In this document: piece after piece, positions 35,622 through 48,900 of the stretch
Position numbering within the stretch: the first letter of the stretch is position 1
Layout of the letters: each line of letters begins with the position of its first letter
Assembly (NCBI GenBank): GCA_034770075.1
Contig: CM068379.1
Location: 41,237,130 to 41,301,129, forward strand
Reading direction: 5' to 3'
Source of the DNA: Aralia elata
Taxonomy: Eukaryota > Streptophyta > Magnoliopsida > Apiales > Araliaceae
Length of the DNA stretch: 64,000 nucleotides
Translations under genes and position numbers: made by a program
Notes under the pieces: generated by a model
Databases searched by the model: none
The model's input: only the letters and a program-made list of their open reading frames with translations
What the model was told of the DNA's origin: nothing

Positions 35622-38220
35622 AATTTAATATCAATATTTGAGATAAAACAGAAAACTGGCACAATAAAATAATTTGTGGCAGTTAATCATGCACGAAAAG
35701 TTTAAGAATACTTGTCTGATGCGTTCTTTAAATAATACTTTTAAATTCTCCTTTAAATGTCCTACACATTTAATTTAATAATAATATACTAGTCAGTCAC
35801 AAAAAGACTTTAAATATTGGTTTTATTATATTATTATTCATTACATGTTGTTCACATTTTTTTTTATAATTTAATTGGTGCGACAAAATGTTTTTAGGGC
35901 ATCGCGGCGCTTGAGAATGCCATGGCCCACTTAACGACTTTCTTTAAGGGTCTATATTAATTTTTTAATGATTTTATAATATTTATTATTTATTATAAAA
36001 TAATTATTATTTTTATTATTATTATTATTTTATATTTAAAAAATAATTTTAGAACATTTTGGGTCTATGTCAGAAAAATGTTGCACGGCGTCACGAAACG
36101 ACTCGGCGAAACGCCCGCGGCATGCCTTGACAGCCAGCAGCAGCGCCTGGCACCCAGCTGCCCAGCATGCCCGTGCCCAGCTCCAAGCCCAGCCGCCCGC
36201 GTGCGTCCAGCAGTAGCCGCCCACGCGCGCGCGCCCTGCCTGTCCAGTCAGGCTGCCTGCTTGGCAGTCCTGACCCTCCTCCTTCCGACCCTCATAACTT
36301 GCTCATTTTAAATCGAAACTAATCCGTTCTTATATCGTTTTAAAGCTTGTAACATGATCTACAATTCTCCCAAATGGAGAATTTTTCTAGACTTATTAGT
36401 AGGTCGAAATAGTGTCCCAAAAGTCCTTGGATGACTGACTTTTCTTACTTTTGGCAGTTTTGACTACATTTCTTACGAATGCCATAACTCCCACATCTGA
36501 TATCAGAATTTGGTCGTTCTTACGTCTACAACTTTGTTATTAAACGAACTATAAAATCTCCTAAAAATAATAATTTTTCAATAATTAAAACAAAACAGAT
36601 TTTGTCCAAAATGGACAGAACCTTACTTAGGGTTTTCTCTTCCTTTTTAACTAGTTTTCAAAAAAAATTGCCAAGACTTCGTTACTCAATATTTTTCTTC
36701 CTTTCCAATTAGATGTTGTTCATCACTCCTAAGAGTATACAACCACCCTTAGAACTTCATTTTCACCAAACGATTACCATACAAAAAGGCCCTCAAAACA
36801 GTCCACTAGTTAGTTTTCCATCCTTTACGCAAGGGTTTTTGTAATTTTTATTATAATTCCATTTTCATGGCATTTACCAATAGATTATTGAACAATAATA
36901 TATTATCCACCTTATATCTTCAAGATCATCATGCTCTTCCAGCAATCAAAACAAAAGAAGTTCATATAAACTTAAAGTAAACAAAATGAAGAATTAAGGT
37001 TTTATTTTCTTACCCTTGTTGATCTTTTCTTCTTCTTGCTAGCTACTTGAAGCTCTTCCTTGTTCCTTCTCTTTCTTAGTACCCGAACCTCTCTCTTTCT
37101 CTCACTCTCTCAATAACCTCTCTTGCTCTTCTTTTCTTTCTTTCTTTATTAAGGAAATACTTGCAATTTTAACCAAGAAAACAACCATTCTTGCTAGGAG
37201 GGTATTTATAGGCAAACCATGAGTGAGGGTAGCTTAGTCATTTAAGCCATTAACCAAGCTTTAGTTAATTTAACTAACCCTAATTATTTAACCCAAGCTA
37301 GACATAATCATTAGCTAAGGCTTTGTTTGGCAAACTTTAAAGAGGTTAGAGGGGACAACAATCTCCCACTTGATTTTTCTTGGATAGACTTTCTATTTAT
37401 GGTATGTCACTCACCTCCTTGGTCCCCCGCCTCAAAAATCTGGCCTCTTTCTCTCTATCTATCTCCCTCGTGACTCATCTTCTTAGTTCAATTAACCACA
37501 TGCACAATTCTAACCAAATGACATATGGCCATCCAACTTGCTTGCATGTGACACCTAGCCCTAAACCTTTCTTAAGTCTTTAGGTTTTAACCTTAGGCTT
37601 AAGCCATAGCTCAACCCTAGCCAAGCCAATTAAACGCTTGGCTCAACCCTAGGCAAGCCATTTAAAACCCCTAGCCTCCTTTTGTCTTGGTTAGACAAAA
37701 ATTAACTTAGTTACTCATTTCTTTTCTAGTTAGGTTTTCCTAAATAGTTTGGTTAGCCAAACCAAAATATTTTCCTTACAGAAAATTTTTATTAGAGGTT
37801 AAATCTCTCATTCCTAAATAAATGATATGCCGTAATCTGAAAATTTGAAAACACGAAAAATGATTTTATCGCGAATAGTTTTTTTATGCCTTTTTCTGAT
37901 AAAAATACTTTTATTGGAGATTTCATCTCCTATTCTCAAATAATTAATATGACATCGCTCGAAAAGTCAAAAAACAAAATAATGAGTCCATCATGCGATG
38001 AATAGTGTTTTGATGAATAGTGATTTAGTAGTTTCGCGAAAAAATTGTATTTCATCTATAAATCCGTAACACATATTCACAATCAAATATCACACACATT
38101 AGGTCAAACTCAGCCTTTAAACATAGAACACATAAGAAATTCCTTCCAAATATTTATTTTTATTTAATAAAATATGAAAATCCTATTTACAAGGATAATC
38201 TAAATTTCTCGATCGTTACA

Positions 38221-39861
38221 TTCTTCCCCCCTTATAAGGATTTTGTCCCCAGAATCACCATACAAGTTCATATAAAAAGGTGGGGATAATTCACCCTCAT
38301 TTTGTCCTCGAGTTCCCATGTTGCCTCCTCGACATTGTGGTTCCTCCATAATACCTTTACAGATGCTATAATTTTATTTCTTAAGACTTGTTCTTTCCTA
38401 TCAAGTATCTGTATAGGAACTTCTTCATACGTTAAGTCCTTTTCAACTTATATAGGTTCATATTCTATTACATGCTTATAATCTGGCTTATATGGTCGCA
38501 ATACCGATACATGAAACACATTATGTATATGTTCCAATTCTTGAGGTAACGCTACCTCGTAAGCTACCTCCCCCACTCTTTTCAGTACTTTAAACGGTCC
38601 TATGAATCTTGAACTGAGCTTTCCTTTCTTCCCGAATTGTATCTTCCCTTTCCGAGGAGACACCTTCAAAAATACATAACTGTTGATTTCAAAGTCTCGC
38701 TTCCTGCGATGCCGATCTGCATACTTCTTCTGTCGGTCTTGAGCTGCAACAAGCCTTGCTCTTATCACTTTCACGATCTCAGCCGTTTGTTATACCATTT
38801 TTGGTCCCAATAGGCGACAATCGCCCACCTCATCCCAATATAGAGGCGTTCTACATTTTCCTCCAAATAATGCTTCGTAAGGCGACATGCCTATACTCGC
38901 GTGATAGCTATTATTTTAAGCAAATTCTATTAGTGGTATGTGGTCGTCCGAATTCCCTTTTAAGTCCATAACACGGGCTCTAAGCATATCTTCCAGGGTT
39001 TGGATCGTTCTCTTACTTTGCCTGTCAGTTTGAAGATGATATGCCGTGCTAACCTCAGTTGTGTTCCCATTCGTTCTTGTAAGCTCTTCTAGAAATTCGA
39101 TGTGAACTGCGGATCCCTATCCGATACAATCGAAACTGGTACTCCATGTCCGGAAACTATTCCCTTGGCATAAAGTTTAACTACCTGGTTTACCTTAAAC
39201 CTGATCTTGACTGGTACAAACTATACCGACTTCATTAAACGATCACTATACTTCATATAGTGTCGTATTTTTTTTTCACATAACTGAATATCCTATCGCC
39301 AAGTACCTCGTGATATTCTCCTGTCTCTATTTTGGAAACTTCTAAGATTTTACAAATTATCTAACCTTCATCACTCGGCCTTAACTCTCTGTCAAGTCGA
39401 GCACTTACAGACACTCTCTGTGACCCTCCTTATTTTAGCTCCGATATTACTGGAACTCAAATTCCTCCTTCAAATTTTAACACTTCTTCATTATCAAATA
39501 TAAACTTATTTCTCTTTACCGTTGGCAATTCTTTGCCTTATTTTCTTACACTCCTCTTCTTTGAGATTATGCCTTCTTCATTCTGTCTATTTTAGCTAGA
39601 TAATTCTTCTCTATATAACTTTTCATCCAACTTTTTCAGATATCTTACTTATAATTCCATACTTCTCAACCATATGTTCAAAACCTTTGAATTGCTTAAT
39701 TCTATACTAAATTCACATTATGTGACTCCGTATACTGATTCTCTTTCCTTAGCATCCTTAGCACTATTTTTAAGTGTTCATTCTGATATTCCTGGGTTCT
39801 AAATTAGACCAAAATATCATCTGCACCTACCATTATCGATTTGTTCAACTATAACTTGAAC
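38221..39861 (-). pseudogene. pol: decayed chromovirus pol fragment
   Basis: Minus strand. The readable frame 38774-38448 matches the integrase tail of the copy at 6290-6914 (RLVAAQDRQKKYADRH, FIGPFKVLKRVGEVAYEVALP, HVSVLRPYKPDYKHVIEYEP). From 38775 to about 39250 the integrase core is recognisable only in pieces of shifting frame. From 39250 to 39861 decayed linker and reverse-transcriptase scraps appear, ending near the catalytic region, which shows a large internal deletion. The minus-strand polypurine tract is at 38221-38240. The left flank is its own 3' LTR; the right side is cut by the LTR starting at 39862. Confidence 0.85.
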
Positions 39862-41921
39862 TGTGGCGCCCCCAAACTCGGGTACTTGAAACCTGTATTT
39901 GGTGCATCACGATACCATTTCTTTGAGTTGTTTAATATATTACAAACTTAATATTTATATCAGAGTTGTCTATTCCCCAGGTATGGCAACCTTTAATTAT
40001 ATTCCTTACATATTACATAATATATATGATCACAATACAAAAGACTAATTATTACAGATAATACCATACAACTTATTCCTTCAGCTTTCCCTTTCTCTTG
40101 TCCTTGCCAGAGCCTTTTGGTCGATCACACTTAGCTGAAAACATTTAAGTCGAAGCAAGAATGGGCATTCAATTGTTCAGCAAGTAATAACAATTATAAT
40201 AATGCGCTGAAGAAGTAAATGTTTTTTTAAAGACTACTTCTACCAGGAATCAATAGTAGTGAAGTCATTTGAAACCATTCTTAACAACATATAAAATCAT
40301 TTTAAGATTGTTGAAACAATATATTTACTTTTGAATGCTGAGTGGTAAAAAGACCATGAACTATCATTTTTCATTTTCGAAAAGGTTTAAACAGAAATTC
40401 ATCTGTAAACCGTCTGGCCTTACGGACACGGAGGATGATCAGTTTCGTTATGCCATGTATTGATCAACACTATATAATACATCTCCACTATTGGCGCATA
40501 AAAATTAAATCACCGCTATTAGCGCATAAAATTTCCCATTTAGGGTTGTTCATACTTAGCCTGGAGTCCTAACTAAAATAATTTAGTTGGACGACTTTAT
40601 CATAACTAATAATATTCGACAAATACTTTTCAAACCATGTCTAGCCGGGACAAATAGCTTAGACAATCTTTAAACTAGGTATACATATCGAAATTTAATA
40701 GTATGTATCAGAACTTGTCAACAAATTTCAAATTCAAGGGTAATTGATAATGTACAATAGTTCATACAGGTGGGGACACTTGCATATCCAAACTTAGAAT
40801 ACAAATTTTTAATATGAGTTATAGCAATTCAATAATGAGATACTTTTAACAATGAACGAATCGAAGGAAATTCGAATTTATAATAATTATAACAATTCAA
40901 GTGAGGACACTTGTACAAAGAACAAAACAATTTTAATTATAAATGCATCACATGAGACAATACTGAGATATTTAAAATCAATAGATAGCTTGAATAAAGT
41001 TTAAGAATACTGGCATAACATATGGATCCGTTGTATAAAGTAAATGCAAGGGTTATGATAATTGCATAAACGAATAACAAAGATCATTATGGATATGAAT
41101 AATTAACAATAATTATTCACGAGCATGCTTTGAAATTGATAACTCATGTTGAGTTGGGAACTAGCAATAAATATAAGAAGTTTAGGGTTAAGAACTTGCA
41201 TCATATAAAGATTCATAGCAATAATCAGGAATTTGCACAACATATACCTGTTTGCACGAAATAAAAGTAGTGCATAAGGTTTAGATACTTGCATAGTAAA
41301 GAAAGAGTTCAGATACTTGCACAACATATGGATCTAGTTCATAATGTAAATGAAAGGATAGAATAGTTGCTCAATAATATATTGAGTTAAAAAATTGCAT
41401 AAACCTGAATCCATTTCATAAAGTAAATGAAAAGGTAAGATACTTGCATACATACACCTATTGTATAAAATAAATGCGTAGGTTCGGATACTTGCCTTGG
41501 TCGTTGACTACTGCTACGCAATTTAATATGACTTCTTTCGTAAGACATACCAGTCATAAGATTGATCTTTCAATCAGCAATTCATATTATACCTTATAAT
41601 ATCACTTATTTATAAGTAAATTATCTAACATTTAACCATATAATCAAATATTAGATAACACACTAACATTATATGCATTCATAATTCTAAAACTAGCACA
41701 CATCGAGTCTTTAACAGTGTTCAATATAGTATGCCGAGTGATTTCCCACAAACAATCAAGTTTCTGTCTCGTCTACACTGTTTTCACAGTGAGTTAGATC
41801 GGTTGTCAGTTCGTATATACCTTCGCTCCCTGAAGGAATTGTTTAGCCCAGATACTATACATCAACTATTAAAGAGTACGACTGTACCATTACTTTATCA
41901 TATATCTTAGGTTAATTACCC

Positions 41922-42112
41922 AATCCAGTAAACTAGATGACAATCCAGCAAACTGGATTCCAACCTAGATTACAATCCAGCACACTGGATTCAAACTTCA
42001 ATTCAGCCAACTATTTTTCTAATCCAGCAACCTAGATTCGAATTAACTTATAATACAGCAAACTAGATTCACTATTTCAACAACTAAATACACCTATTCA
42101 GCAAGCTGGATT
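41922..42112. repeat. array of seven AATCCAG-CAAA-CTGGATT hairpins
   Basis: Units at 41922-41938, 41942-41959 (perfect 7-bp arms), 41974-41991 (perfect), about 42000-42013 (half unit), 42021-42038, 42052-42069 and 42096-42112. The loop is usually CAAA or close to it. Confidence 0.85.
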
Positions 42113-44591
42113 CGAACAGTTTTTTCCTTTATTAAATAATTCATTTAATTATTATAAAATGCCATAACTATTATACTTCCTTATAAATAACCATAACCCT
42201 TATCAAAAATATGTATGTATCCTATATAGGGTTTTTAAGCCATAAAAACCTATTTTTCAAATTTTTAACTTCACATAGTTAATTAAATTCATTTATTCAT
42301 AACTTTATCATTTACATAAAAAATAGCAAACCATTTTCAAAATCTTTTCTTTTCTGGAAATAGACTATATATAATCCCCTTATGAAAATATATTTTTCCC
42401 TGAATTTTTAAAATCCATTACTATATTTAAATAGTCCAAAATAACCAAATCTTACTATATTTTTCATAAATTGAAATTGTATCGAACAATTCTGACATTT
42501 ACAGAGTATGTTCTTGTTACATACATATACTCTCAGTAATTATTTTATAATTTTTTGAGTTAACCACAAAGAGTTATTCGGGTATACTCTTGACAGTGGT
42601 CCCTCACGATAAAATCCATAACTTTCATTTTACATGGTTAAAAATCTTTAAATTTTTACATAACTCACATAAATTCCCATATTATCTCACCAAATATTTC
42701 TAGAATTTTTAGAGCAAAAAACATAGACGAAACTGCCCCTGAAATCGGATAGTCAGCAGCCTTTATCCTCTTTTTGTTCACTACCCGGACTGTTTTGACT
42801 AAAACAGTCCCTGCGAATTTTGTACTAATTATTTTTGAGTTCTACCACTTGAGTTTAGTATTAACTTATATATCTAGCACATCTCTTTGACGGATCGCAA
42901 AAAGAGTTTATGGATCTCAAGTTATAAGCTTACAAAGTAGTAAAAAGTTAAGGTTTTCTAACTTTTTAGAAACTAGTTTTACTTTTCTTTCTTTTGATCC
43001 AACTTTTGACATTCAAAAGGGTTAAATCTAAATATAAAACACTTATTAACATGTAGATAAAGAGTTCTAAGGTCCAAGATCATAAACTTTGTATCATAAA
43101 AAGTCAAACCAAAACAAAAAGAAATACACTTGATTAAGGTAAAAAACATTATACCTTTGCTTTATTTTCTTCCTTCTTCTTCCTAAGTTAGATATGGAAC
43201 TTTGAAGCTTGCTAACATTTCTCCTCTCTTGCCGTAAACCCCTCCCTCTTGTTTCTCAAGATATTATTTTAGAAAGAAGGGTAGATGAGATAGAAGGAAG
43301 TAGATTTTTAATTTCTATTTTCTCTCTCTCTCTAACCAACAAAATGAAATGAATAAGACCACTTTTGTTTTACAAAACTAATACTTACAAAACTTATAGA
43401 TATATAAATTATATCTATATATTTTGCCATCATTTTCAAGTAAACACATTGACAACTTGGTGATGTGTCATAATTAACAATTCTACTTTCTTTTCATCCA
43501 TTCTTACAAGCTATCTCCCAAAAATTAACACATTACCCCATGATGGGACTATATGGTCGGCTACCCCCTTCAATTTTGCTTCTTTTTTTTATTGTTTTAA
43601 TGGATAATTAAGTTTCTTAGAATATTTTTCAAGTGGGCTAGCAATTGGGCTTCCTTTAAAATCAATTTGGGCTCACTTTTGATTAGTTTGGGCCACTAGT
43701 TATCCAATATTATTATTCTACATTTGGACTACTAGTTTATTAAATGTTAGACTAATTTAATTAGTCCACACCTTAATTATCCAAGTCCATAATTAATTAA
43801 ATGAGTGGGCTTGGTTAGTAAACTAATTATGCTAGTCCATTAGTATTCCTTACTAATTGGACTATTAAAATTAATCATTCATATATATCACATAATTCTC
43901 ATTAATTAATACCCATATTAATTAATGTACTAAATTTATTCACTTACTATATTCACTTTAATTAAATATTTAATTAATTATCTTACCAATTGTTTAATAT
44001 TAATATTCTTAGGTTAGTCCACTAATTTAAATAACTATTAATGGGCTCTATTTTAACTAACAATTAGTCACATACATTATCCACATAAGTCATAACACAT
44101 TTATCATCATTGATAAATAATTATTATACTCATTGAACCGCATATTGTACATACATACCTTCAAATATAATCAATACTTATATTTCGTATTCGAATTTCC
44201 TTAAGAAAATAAATTCTTATTATCTATAATACACAAACATTCATTTTAAATATAATTATATCAATAATTATATTTAAAATTAAAATTCATAACCATAGAT
44301 CAAATTAAGGTTTTGATCCGTACTGTCACTTTACCACATTTACCATACTTAGTCAATTTAAAATAAATTGACTAATCTTACAAATTCATATCATAAAGAA
44401 ATAATCATAGTAATAATAATAATATTAATAATCATTTCTTAAAATATACATTTATTATTTAAATAATATAGTAATCATATTTTTATAAATAATCATATAT
44501 CTTTAGTATAAAAATTAACTTATTAACAGAATATAATTTATAATTATCAACTATTTCTTTAATAAGAAATTTACTTGAAACCATATATGAA

Positions 44592-44596
<5 letters not shown>

Positions 44597-44648
<52 letters not shown>
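44597..44648. repeat. TA dinucleotide run
   Basis: About 52 bp of alternating TA within the chromovirus LTR; simple-sequence expansion. Confidence 0.95.
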
Positions 44649-44649
<1 letters not shown>

Positions 44650-44783
44650 CATATTCATATTACTTTCATTGCACACGATCCCATACTTGCTCGAATATAT
44701 AATAAAAATAATTTTATTATATAAAAAAAAATTCATACGTAAAATTTCTTATTTTAATATATCGAAAATCTTGGGTTATTACA

Positions 44784-45365
44784 TTCACCCTCCCTTATAA
44801 GGATTCCGTCTCTGGAATCACTGTTCAACACTTACACCTATGAGGGTAAATATCATCCGCATTCATATCACAAGTAGATCACGATCTGATTCAATCGAAT
44901 CGATCTTTAACTATTCAGCATAAAGCTTGTCTATCTGATTATACGGAATTTGATTTCTAATAGAACTCAAATTCCTCCTTCAAAATACGTTAATAAAACG
45001 ATTTATTATTAAATTATGTATTATTTATCTATTAATATAGGTCATTTCCTATAGTTCCGATGTTTTCAAACGTAAACGTACCCCACGGTATATATAAGAA
45101 TAAATTATTATTTGAATAATACCTGAAACTCCATCTCCAGCTACTACCGTATCATGAACCGTCATGTTGAAGGTCCTTGCGGTTGGTTTGTTGGTCAGAG
45201 TTGGATAAGTAATCGTCAGCTTTCCGCCGCTTTTCCCTATGTTAGCACTTTTCCTATCTTCCCTTCTTTTCGGATTTCGTATTACGAGTCCGGAACTGTT
45301 GCGCGTCTTGAATCATTGTTTACAGTCTGCTTGCACCATGTCGTTTCCTTGCGTTTGAAATAAAC
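44784..45365 (-). pseudogene. chromovirus internal remnant: integrase scraps and end of gag
   Basis: Minus strand. At 44875-44990 the text matches the integrase region at 7040-7110 of the other chromovirus (GATCACGATCTGAT and onward). At 45130-45360 the minus strand reads as the end of Gag leading towards protease, with a TARTFNMTV motif, typical of Del/Tekay polyproteins. Everything between gag and integrase is deleted. The plus-strand open frame at 45154-45363 is antisense to this and not a gene. The boundary with the copia leader at about 45365 is uncertain. Confidence 0.7.
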
Positions 45366-45663
45366 TTTTTATCTTAATTTTGAAAACTGCACAAAATTTA
45401 AAAATCTGATTTTTCTACTCGGCACGCCTCGTGCTGCCCGAAGGCTTATTACGGCACGGCCTGCGCTGCCCCTATAGAAGTCCGACGTGCCCCGCGCCAT
45501 GACGAATTTCTGGTTTTTCCAAATAGCGATTTTTGTTATTTTTCTCCAAAAAAATGATTTTATAATAACAATAATGCTCAATCAAATTGTTCTAAACATA
45601 TATCAACATATATATGAATCAAAACAATTAATAATTCGCATAAAATTTGGCTCTTAATACCAT
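45366..45663 (-). other. copia leader fragment, minus orientation
   Basis: Minus-strand start of a copia leader: a decayed tRNA-Met primer site (minus TGGTATTAAGAGC, 45650-45662), then text parallel to 30770-30854, then a GC-rich repeat cluster (45418-45503) with GGCACG/CGTGC dyads at the place of the palindrome arrays. No coding sequence. Confidence 0.8.
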
Positions 45664-45955
45664 TATTAAGTTTGTATATTATGCAAGTATGCAATCAAAT
45701 TACATAAATAAGACGAAAGCACGATAAAATCATATTTTAAATTTTTATACAAACCATCACCATGATCTTTCTTTATGCATACTAGCTTCCTGAGGTACAA
45801 GTTCACCTCCAATTCCTCTGCGCTCTCCTTGAATTCCACCGATTAAATTCCTTCCTTTGATCAACGTTAACCACCCAAGTGTTTGGCCTCTAGAGGTGAT
45901 CCACCAAGGAATAATACTTGTTCAAGAAGATGGGTGTTAGTAAAACTCTAGTTTC

Positions 45956-48900
45956 TGTGACACCCCCAAATTCAGGTACCAATACCTCGAATTTGGTGCT
46001 CACGATAAAATACATCCATACACCTCTAAACAACATAAATCAACTAATGCGGAATAAAATAAACATATGTTGTTCATTACAAAAGGTTTACTATGGTCCC
46101 AAGGTCTAAAACCTTAAATAAAATACATCGCAGAATACCATAATAATACAAAATGATTCCACGAATTACATAATAGGATAGTACATATAACTATTCCTTA
46201 AGCTTTCCCTTGCCTTTGTCCGCTTTGGAACTCCCCGGCTTAGCTGCAATAGGTTCATGATATAGCAAGGGTGAGCAACTACTTTGCTCAGCAAGTTTAA
46301 AAGCAAGAAGAAGATATATCATGAATGAATAAGAATAATAGCTGCATAGATCAACAATTTATGAACATTGATGAAATAGCTGAAATGACATAATCAAAGT
46401 TCAAATGAAACAATGAATAATGATTATTTACTGCTGAGTGGTCCAACCGACCATGAACTTTTGGCCAAAGAGTCAATCATTCGACTAACCCTTTTAAAAC
46501 CTGGCCCCGTCAGTTGTACTCGAGGGGATCAGCCTCTTGTACACTATGTATATGCATAACATTTAACTCTGACTGCATCGAATAACCGACACATTATAAT
46601 CCCCTAATAAGGGTTGCTCTCTCAGTCCAAGAATCCGTACCAACTACTGGTTTGGATAGCTTTTAAAATAATAACCTGTACATATCTAGCCGAAACAAAT
46701 GGCGTAGACTATTTCCTTAGACAGTTCATGAATAAAGAACTTAAACATTTCACAATCTAACAACAGATAATGAATTCAAATGCATAAACTGCGAATATCA
46801 ATAATTATCTTCGAGGTGGAATAATTGACAATAATTAATCCACTACTATGATTTAAAGGTAATAACTCCATTTGAGTTATGAAACTTGCGACAATATACA
46901 ACTTGTGTAAATGATAGGAAACCTGCTCAATGTAATTTGAGTAAGGTTAGGGAAACTTGCATAACATACACCTGTTTGCACGAAATAAAAAGAATAGTGC
47001 ATAAGATTTAGAAACTTGCCCAACACAAGGGTTAGACAAGGGATAGGGAAAACTTGCCTGAAGCGCTGCTACAATAATACAACACACGCTCCTTAATATC
47101 CTACACAATTAAGTACATATTTACATAATAATTAGTCACATACCAAATAATGGTTCGAAACGGACGCTGCATCATTAAAACACATTGATTGCCAAATAAT
47201 TGCAATTAGATTATTCAATTTCCGCCTTAAGACAATACCAATCTGGTTGACATTTGGGAAATAATTAAGCATTTAGGGCTTAACAAAATATGCTTAGTTA
47301 ACCTATCTAATCATTTAATACAAGGAAAGATATAAGTGTTGGACCCGTTTGAAAAGGATTCATTAGGTCCGACCCGACTTGACCTGGCCTGACTGGCCGA
47401 CCTGGACCGGACACGGAGCTGGCGCTGCAGCGCCAAGCTCAAGCACTGGGCCTCACGCTGCGGCGTGAGTCCCGTGTTTTCTCAATAACAGGGCCTCACG
47501 CTGCGGCGTGAGCCTTAAGGCTTGGGCCTCACGTTGCGGCGTGAGCCCCGGTCTTTCCCCACTTGCCCCTCGCTGCAGCGTGAGCTGCAAGGCTTATGGG
47601 TGGCGCTGCGGCGCCATTATGCAGTAGCCGGATTCTGGGTTTCTTCCCAGTTCGCGACTCCGACCTCCGGCCACTCCAACCTCCATAACTCCTTCAATAC
47701 ACAAGCAAATTAGTCCATTTCGGACTCTATGGACTCCTAACTCATGGGGCTACAACATATCAAAAATGTAGAGCTACCCATTAAAATTAACATGGTCAAA
47801 TCCTAGGGCAAAGTATAAAGTTCATACTCTGTTCTTCGAGTTCTTGACATGTTTTATAAAAATCATTACTATGAACTCGTTTTAACTCCTTTTTGGTCCA
47901 TTCCAACTGGGTTAGCTTCGTAACCCATGGAACTACAATACCATTGCAACAAATAAAATTAACAAACACAAAATCATAGCTTTACAGTCCTCTAAAAAGT
48001 TCGAATGTCCAAGTTCATGTCCAAAGTCCATTGTTCTTGCTCCATTAAGCCAAGGTAAGGATTTCTTGCGTTTTTGTTCCACTTTGATGTTATTAATGGC
48101 TTATATAGTCTCTTAACAACATTTACAAACAAGCACAACAAACAAAAACACCAAGAATCGCCAAAAATCCGACCCACAAGCTTAAGAGCTCAAAACTAAG
48201 AAAAACTTGAAAAGCTTAACAAGAAATCGAATGGAAAGGATTTGGTTGGTGTTTTACCTCTGTAAATCCTTCCTAGAGGTTAAGAAGCTTGGCTAGGCTT
48301 GATTTTGAAGGTCCTTCTTGCTTGGTTCCTCCACCCGTGCCTTCTTCTTCTTCCTCCTTTCTTTTCCGGTGAGTTCTTCTCTCTTTCCGGCGAACTCCGG
48401 CGACTTCCTTCTCTTCCTTCTTCCGGCGAGTTCTCTCTCTCTCTCTGCAGAATCTGAAATGGGTTTGAAGAAGGAGCTGATGGATTGCAAGAGAGAAATG
48501 AAGTGGTTGAATTATTTGGGAGAAGTGGAGGAAATTAAGGAGAAGTGGAAGAAAAATGAAAATGGGGTTGGTTGCTCAAGGAGCTTGCTGGCAACCTCCC
48601 TCTTGCTCAATTCTCATTGCTCCAAAATGAGGGATTGGTTCCCTCTTGGGATAACAAGCCAAAATAAATACCCGAAAATACCAAAAATATATCCGAAAAC
48701 TCCCACTTTTGTACCAAAACTGGTAAATAACTCTACCCAAAATTAAAATGGGTATTACCATAAATATTGGGATGGGTAAAAATAATTATTATGGGATTTG
48801 TCCAAACATTCGGAACACCCATTTAATGAATTTCGGATACGGATAAAATCACGTATCAGCTCAAACAAAATTTCTGACACTTGAAAAAATTATTCGTACG

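Larger units (their letters stand above)
30855..38220 (-). repeat. chromovirus 3' LTR, interrupted by a solo LTR
   Basis: Plus-strand ends TGTGACGCCCCC (30855) and GATCGTTACA (38220), that is TGTAACGATC ... GGGGGCGTCACA on the minus strand. Followed on the right by a polypurine tract (minus CTTATAAGGGGGGAAGAA) and pol remnants, so it is a 3' LTR. Without the insertion 31796-35616 it is about 3.5 kb. Minus TATA box TATAAATA at 37203-37210; a GC-rich tract at 36076-36260 contains overlapping accidental open frames. The conserved modules lie at 31130-31790. Confidence 0.88.
39862..44783 (-). repeat. very long chromovirus-type LTR (4922 bp), possibly composite
   Basis: Plus-strand ends TGTGGCGCCCCC (39862) and GGGTTATTACA (44783); next to the latter is a polypurine tract (minus TTATAAGGGAGGGTGAA), so it behaves as a 3' LTR on the minus strand. 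It contains the conserved modules (GCAAGAATGGGC near 40155, GGATGATCAG near 40432, TAGCCGGGACAAATAG near 40641), a block at 41665-41905 that matches LARD internal sequence, an AATCCAG hairpin array (41922-42112), and a TA run (44597-44648). It is longer than its relatives (3.2-3.8 kb), so a nested or recombined piece may be hidden inside. No gene seen. Confidence 0.75.

Noticed and set aside
36036..36311. Overlapping open frames on both strands in a GC-rich tract
   Set aside because: Ala/Cys/Pro-rich products caused by base composition inside a chromovirus LTR.
44597..44648. Long TA run as a possible origin or promoter
   Set aside because: Simple-sequence expansion; similar runs at 19594, 23133, 23203 and 30151 vary in length and carry no associated signal.
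45154..45363. 69-codon plus-strand frame
   Set aside because: Antisense to a chromovirus gag end that is recognisable on the minus strand.
48318..48746. 142-codon frame with a hydrophobic, signal-peptide-like start
   Set aside because: Lies inside a solo LTR, low-complexity CT-rich start, overlapped by frames on the other strand, no recognisable domain.
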